DNA from: Fasciolopsis buskii
Taxonomy: Eukaryota > Platyhelminthes > Trematoda > Plagiorchiida > Fasciolidae
Direction of reading: 5' to 3'
Length of the DNA: 64,000 nt
Assembly (NCBI GenBank): GCA_008360955.1
Contig: LUCM01005855.1
Span: forward strand, 1,633 to 65,632
Positions 58,050-64,000 of the stretch are shown here, in pieces (the first letter of the stretch is position 1; the number at the start of each line of letters is the position of its first letter). Position numbers and translations under genes: made by a program. Under the pieces are notes generated by a model. That model worked only from the letters and a program-made list of their open reading frames with translations, did no database searches and was not told where the DNA came from.

Positions 58050-59900
58050 GCGCTGATCATAACAGAAAGATCACAAAAATGGGAACCAAGAGTACACTTT
58101 TAGGACCCAATGAGTCTTACATGCAGCCTAGAAATGTCATAGTACACGAAGATCGTGCTACTGACGCGTGACACTATGAAGCCGTTTGCACCCAATCACA
58201 AAAAAATTAGAAACTGGATGAAATTCGGTTTGGTTCTAAAGCAAAAATAACATGCACCAATTCGAACCAGAGAGAGGAAACGACCAATTAACTTATCGAA
58301 GGATGATTAAGATTGATGGCTGGAACGGATGTGTGAACACTCCAGGTCATCTGTTGACCACATGTGATTAAGCGGTCGAGGTTTCAAAAACGATTCACTT
58401 CAAACGACCGGATTTAATCTTGTCACAACTCCCATCGATGTGATGGTAAACTATAACCGGTGAAAATACAGTCAATGGTGCTCAATGTTAATGAAAAGTG
58501 ATCCGTACGTAAGAGATTAATTTACTTCAAATAAACTTTCAGACTGGATTCTGCAACAGTCGTATATTTGCCGCTTTTGTTTTGTATCCTGGTTTGGCGA
58601 CAGTATAGAACAGTATGCATGCAAAATAAAAACAAGAGTGAAGATTCCACTATGCACAGAGAAAAATCGTCAGAAGAAATTGAAACCGATAAAATTGGCG
58701 GATACTACAGTTTTAACTAATTAACCTGAAGACTGTCCTGAGCATTTTATCAGTTCAAAGGCTAAAGTAAGTTACGATAAAGGGGGAAAACAATATTCTC
58801 AAGTCTTACGGATGAAATATGTTGCCATCGAATAAGTGACGTTGCTGGAAAATATCGGCCTTGATTAAAATATCCAACAGAGCGTTTATAAGATCAACAC
58901 AATGACGGACATTCAACCCGAGTGTTGTTATGCGGAAAAAACCACTGTTCATAATAAACCTAGTTCAGCAGGTGAATAGATTGCTTACTTCCTCCAATTC
59001 GCGCGAACGAAAAAATGTTGGACAGCCTAGAGTAAACAAACTGAAGAACTAGAAGACGAATTTTAATTGCAGTACGAACGACCTCTAACTGTATAGCAGT
59101 CCTAAATGCTACTCTTCGATAAAAGTAATTACAGGAAGCGCATAAGAAGGACTACGAAAAATCAGTGAGAGCAAGCTGTGATATTTTTAACTAATGCAAT
59201 CAAACGAGCGTACAGGTAGCTTTTAGGGTTCCGTCCAGGAAGTTCCATGTGTTCGGAAGTGAATACATAGTTCAGTAATCAAGCTTTCGCATCACTACGT
59301 CCGGAAGTGAACGCCTTTCTACAAACTGGGACTCTTACACTTGAGGATTCGATTTGAGAACACTTATTTTGTGCCTGAACCAAACATCCATGTTCACGGG
59401 GACGCGCGCACCGCTAGCTGACAGTCGACTTTATCATACAAAGCCCAACGGACGAATATCCACGGGCGTGAATGACTGCCTGATTTCACTCGAATTCATC
59501 CAGCTCACCAACTTGGATGTAGGGATACGGACTTATGCCTTAGGATATTCCCCAGCCCAAGATGAATACTGATCAAACGGCTCTTGGCAGGCGGCTGACG
59601 AATAGTTTATTTCCTACACTTGATTACTAAACACTTTTTGTTTCGCTCTACTTACAACTGTTTCTGCTGGGATAAAAAAATGTGCGATTGATACTTAGAT
59701 TTGACTTGCCGTGTTCACTCAAAAGTCACCCACGACTGTTTATTCGAAGTTATCACTAAATTAAAAAAACTGACTGGACTTTATGGTATACCACAACCCC
59801 GTCTTAGTACAGCGTAATCTGTTCTGATGTCCTTTTACGAAATGCGCGTCAAGGTCTTCTGTGAGGTTGCCAGGGATAGAAGCGGATTTGTTAGTGACCA
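58050..59900. other. 1.9 kb without recognisable gene
   Basis: A-rich plus strand, no family resemblance in any ORF longer than 60 codons, no repeat recognised. Confidence 0.35.
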
Positions 59901-59929
59901 AGCTGAAATCAGCGAGAAAATCAGTGAGA

Positions 59930-61120
59930 AAGAGTAGAGCTGGCTGCCAAAACGTAAAAAAATTTCAGTACCTGATGCAGTGTAATACTTGAACAAAACC
60001 CACGCCAAGGCAAAAGCCTTCAGTACGAAAAAGAATTTTTTTACAGTGACTTCAGCCAGATTGATTCTCACAAACCTGTCATGGGAAACGGTGGCGGAGC
60101 GGATTTGCCCCAAATCTCTTATGAACTATTCGTGTTCCCGTGAAGCTCGGAAACCGACGAAGAAAAAAGTTTGGCTGAGATACACCTCCAGTGGCTTCCC
60201 TTTAGACAACTGGCTTCATAATCCCCGATTTCTTCTGGAATGAGACAAGGTTGCTTACTTTCTCTGGTTTTGCTTAACCGCTCCATCGATTGAATGATAA
60301 GTAGTGCGAAGACCAGACAGCCAACTGTATCTCAGATCTCGAGTTTTCTAGTGATAGTTTTGCGCCCAGTTAGTCCATAGCCATGCAACCAATCGCCGAT
60401 CGAATCCATCGCCACAGTGCTAAAATTAAACTCAGTCAAAATAAAGGTTTGCTCAATCTTTACAGATTTGGTGGCCTAGCAGCCGTTCATCGAACGCCAG
60501 AAAATCGGAGATGTATAGTTCGTCTAATTGCTTCTACAACCAGGTGTCCGGGCGAAAAACGAAATGACAACAAGGATTGAAAATAAATCAAAAGCAACTT
60601 TGCGGACAAAGCGCGTGCTACAGAGGCGAAGTAAGATAATCCCTCGAATGAAGATCCGCGTTTTTCACGTGATTGCCCGTCCCACGTTCCCTTATGCGTG
60701 CGGAAACAAGCCATCCCTTGCGGAGAATAACCGACCGGAGATAATAGATCGTCTTCGTCTGCGGTGATTACTCCGAACAAACTAGCAAGACAGTGACCGT
60801 AACGGGAAATTGAGGAGTGATGCTGCGATGCTATTCGACTCCACCTCGTTCTGACATCGCAAGCCGCAATGACTCGGGGAAATACGATGAAAACCATGCT
60901 GAATTCTCTCAACAGACTTTCTACTTTAAGTGGCTTTAGAACTAGCGTTACTGTATTGCAGGGCCGGATCAGTTTGGTTGAAGCAAATCTTCAGCATTTA
61001 CGTCTACGGTTACCGTTTCCGCAAGAAAAACTGGATAGCGATCAGCACGGATTTGACCCTAAACAGTGTACGCCGCGCGATTTCCACGCAGGCGGTTTAT
61101 TATTTAGTAGATGGTGGGTA
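59930..61120 (+). mobile_element. Decayed RTE-like fragment (third subfamily)
   Basis: On the plus strand, ISSGMRQGCLLSLVLLN at about 60,220-60,275 matches the RT block SGVRQGCLLSPFLFLL of another RTE subfamily. IAMQPIADRIHRHSAKIKLS at 60,375-60,435 fits the block after the catalytic box, and LELALLYCRAGSVWLKQIFS at 60,930-60,990 fits the SVLLYGxETW...F block. Stops are frequent, and the catalytic box itself is not readable (SSD in place of ADD). Confidence 0.45.
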
Positions 61121-64000
61121 CAAGTGATTTTCGCTATTTCAAAAGTCCATTCCTGTTAGCTGTACCGCGAAGAGAAATGCTGTTTGGAACAATTTCACGC
61201 AGAGTATTCAGTGTACTTGATATGAATGTCCTGAAAATGGCGACAATTGAAAATGTACAGAAGACAGTGATTTCGATATTTCTTTTCGAGCCAATAAAAT
61301 ATCTCGGATGAACTTAATCATCTCGTTGCAATGGGAGGCTGCTAATTAAGCTCGTCTGACCTACGATTTCATTGGCAACCACTGACGGATTGTTGTGGTT
61401 TCATACTGTCATTTCGGTTTCATTCGATTCGATTTTTACTAAAATCAGATTGCCAGATCACGGCTAACCAGTGGTTTACGCATTATTTCGGCCTTCTTAA
61501 CAGAGATCAGTCACGATCTATCAATGTTCGCGTCCATCTTTCCAAATGCATGGTTTAATTTCTGGGGTATAGACTAACGTATAGGAAGAACTAAGCAAAT
61601 TAATCCTATTGTCCGTAGCACCAATATGAAAGACCAAGTCGTCAAAATAACGTTCTACTAATCGCATAGTTGCAGCGGGCTGTCCGGTTTCTTGAACTAA
61701 CAGTACCACATGAAATCATCTTTCTTCCATAAATGCTAGGTGGATTTGGGGGGGGGGACGGAACAGTGACAGTGAGCTTTCGCTACCTTGCTACTTGTTG
61801 CATGATATTTCAAGAGAAGAGTCATCAGATTAGCCAATTAGATTCAAACGCGCTAAATGTATTGAATTTACCTGAGGTGGGAGAGTGATTAAGATTGATG
61901 CGTGTCACACTGACAACAGTTACCAGATATACGGTCAGTCAACGAAGAAATCAAGAACTGTTTGATAAAACAGTGCTGAAGACCACTTTAAACCAAACAA
62001 ATAAGCTGCTGTGAAAAACATACGCAAAAAAATGTGCGCATACACGCCGGAGTGGATAGAAGCTGTTTCATCATTAGGGCTATTGTCACGTGACCGAAAC
62101 AAAGGTGTAGGGCAAGGTCGATTCTGTCGGTACTGACATTTGTTTGATTAGAAGTTCCCGCAGCAACAAGTGTGAGTTATGGACAACACATAGCACAGAC
62201 TAAAAACCAGTGGTCAAACTTGTTTAGTCAAAGTATGGCCGGGATATCTGGCAACACACAGCAGTTGACGAAGGCGCAACACAATCGGACGAAAGAAAAC
62301 TGAAATGAGTGAAATGAACAACAATAACAACAACACACTAGTAAGAGGGAAAACATCTGACATAAATTGGTATCGGATTTGGTCACAAAGAGAATTTACC
62401 GTGAGATCAAATAATTCAGATTGAAATGAGCAAAAAAATAAGTAATGGTAGAATCAAGCGAAAGCTCAGCAAATCCCAAAGCAAATATGGGACGATGAAA
62501 CTCGTTTAGTTACTAGCCAACATCAGACGAAGAATTGGGAAAGAAGATGAATATGAACAATAAACAGTTTGAGACACGTCAGACATGACGGCCAACTGGT
62601 TTGCAGAGGACCTCAATTCAAAGACAGCATAGTTTAGAGAAACCTGTGTTGGCATGGAAGATCAATCGTGAAACTTCAACGTTTACATAAGCAAGCGAAA
62701 CTGCACGCTTCAAGCGTTTACAAACGCACTGATAACTGTAGAATATGGTTTCTCGAAATAAAACGATTCAAAAAACACCCGAAAAGGAACTCTCACTACT
62801 TTACTTACACAAAGATATACGCCAATGAATATCAACGACTGGACTGTCGGTTTCACCTGTTTTCCGAAATTACTTATTTATCTGACTAGTAATACACAAT
62901 TGGAGATGATATAAAGGATGGATAAAGAGTGGTAAGGAAACGAATTCTATTGAAACTTTAGATCTACTTTCCGACGACTCCTTGCAATGCACTGGTGGTT
63001 TTTATCGACGAAATATGTTCGTATTTTCCAAAAAGGTAACTACGGACCAGCAAAGTTAGCCAAGACTGTAAATCAGTACACTGCAATGACAAACATCGAG
63101 GAACTCGTCCTATATCTACATCTACCTTAGCTATATACGTCTGAGTCTACGTCTATTCTCTTCGGTGTCAGTTTTAAACTTAGGAAGAAAGCGTAAGCCA
63201 ATGATCCAACAGACAAAACCTACACACCTGGTTTACACGAACTTGTCAGTTAGCAAAATACACTGAGATACACATCCTGTTACCGATATGTCCTCGCTGA
63301 GTGAGTGAAACTCGAGCTATGACAATAAGTCAGACCATTACATTAGACCTTGATCACTGAGCTGGACGTTTAGGTCGAAAACATTTCATTACCAATTGAG
63401 ACGACTGCAGGTCCTCCGTATTCGCAAGAAGCTTGCTTCAACGTACTGCAAACAACGAGTTAACAGGTAGCGTTTCTGCGTTTTTCCCTTCCTCCTGTCC
63501 ACTCGATCAGAGGTATCATATCACGGTCATTATTTGCAAAGTAATCCAGCCCAATGGATCTGGTAAGAAGATACACCTTAAGAGTAAGTTGTATGTCATA
63601 AAGATATGTCTAGGAAACAGTAAGATTACTGGTAAATTGCTTAAAATGCAGATAGTTAATATGATCTTTGTAGGATTAAACAGAGTGAATGGTGACGAAG
63701 ATCCGTATCTATAAACTTATTGTCACTCCTTCGTACACCGCCGCCCAAAATGTTGCATTACTTTTTTCGTGTGGTCCACACAAAAACAAAACCATAGGGA
63801 CCGTGGAAGTGGCAGTTCGCAAACGAAATGGCGTTTTGCACTGTTTTTTTAGTTTAATGTGTAAACATCGACCGATTACTTGAGCTTAATTTGTCCACAA
63901 AATAATTATATTCGACATATTGAACAAAACAACATAAACAATTAGTTAAAAAGAAAATTTTTTCCATTTGAAAGGACATCATTAGCGCAAATGAACACTC
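61121..64000. other. 2.9 kb without recognisable gene
   Basis: No recognisable coding or RNA gene. It contains a run of ten G at 61,748-61,757 and (AAC)n-like words at about 62,315-62,335. ORFs near the end (63433-63714, 63689-63883) are unfamiliar. Confidence 0.35.

Noticed and set aside
1..64000. CRISPR arrays, bacterial operons, phage genes or plasmid origins
   Set aside because: No regularly spaced repeats, ribosome binding site spacing or prokaryotic gene sets; all recognisable genes are eukaryotic and spliced.

Overview
The window looks like nuclear DNA of a parasitic flatworm, most likely a trematode (Opisthorchis/Clonorchis, Paragonimus or Fasciola type). The reasons are split genes with very small and very large introns, splice acceptors lying at or just before start codons (as in flatworm spliced-leader genes), moderate GC, and heavy loading with decayed RTE-like, jockey-like and Penelope-like retroelements. 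The species is inferred, not shown.

Two host genes are clear. From 2.28 to 18.6 kb (+) lies a complete or nearly complete NBAS homologue in at least six coding exons (about 2,330 codons; human NBAS is 2,371). Exon phases agree at four of the five junctions; the one near 10.93/11.98 kb is not solved. At 45.30-45.57 kb (+) lies an intronless 87-codon ORF for LSM5, a ring subunit of the Lsm1-7 and Lsm2-8 complexes. Weaker evidence (A-rich plus strand, phase-compatible splice sites) suggests a minus-strand gene of unknown function around 56.2-58.0 kb.

Most of the rest is mobile DNA. RTE-like non-LTR elements (APE endonuclease, reverse transcriptase, 3' end in GAT/TGA triplets) occur at 0-0.37, 0.54-1.11, 5.9-8.4, 12.7-13.24, 28.9-29.8, 31.7-33.6 (-), 40.0-43.0, 44.56-44.93, 46.8-48.96 (-), 49.2-49.8, 52.0-52.8 (-) and 59.9-61.1 kb. 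All are broken. A jockey-like element (28.0-30.6 kb) is split by one of them. A Penelope-like fragment lies at 27.35-27.7 kb, and tRNA-headed SINE-like repeats lie at about 2.0 and 9.0-9.7 kb.

The most striking structure is a 2.56-kb Mutator-like (MULE) transposase block present twice in inverted orientation (21.93-24.49 + and 36.37-38.93 -). The copies are collinear without a net indel and nearly identical. They share the same stop codons and missing key residues, yet sit inside flanks that are homologous only at much lower identity. The encoded protein combines a DDE-type core, a SWIM-type zinc-binding motif and a C-terminal PHD-like finger with a basic tail. The shared lesions mean the duplication happened after the gene had died.
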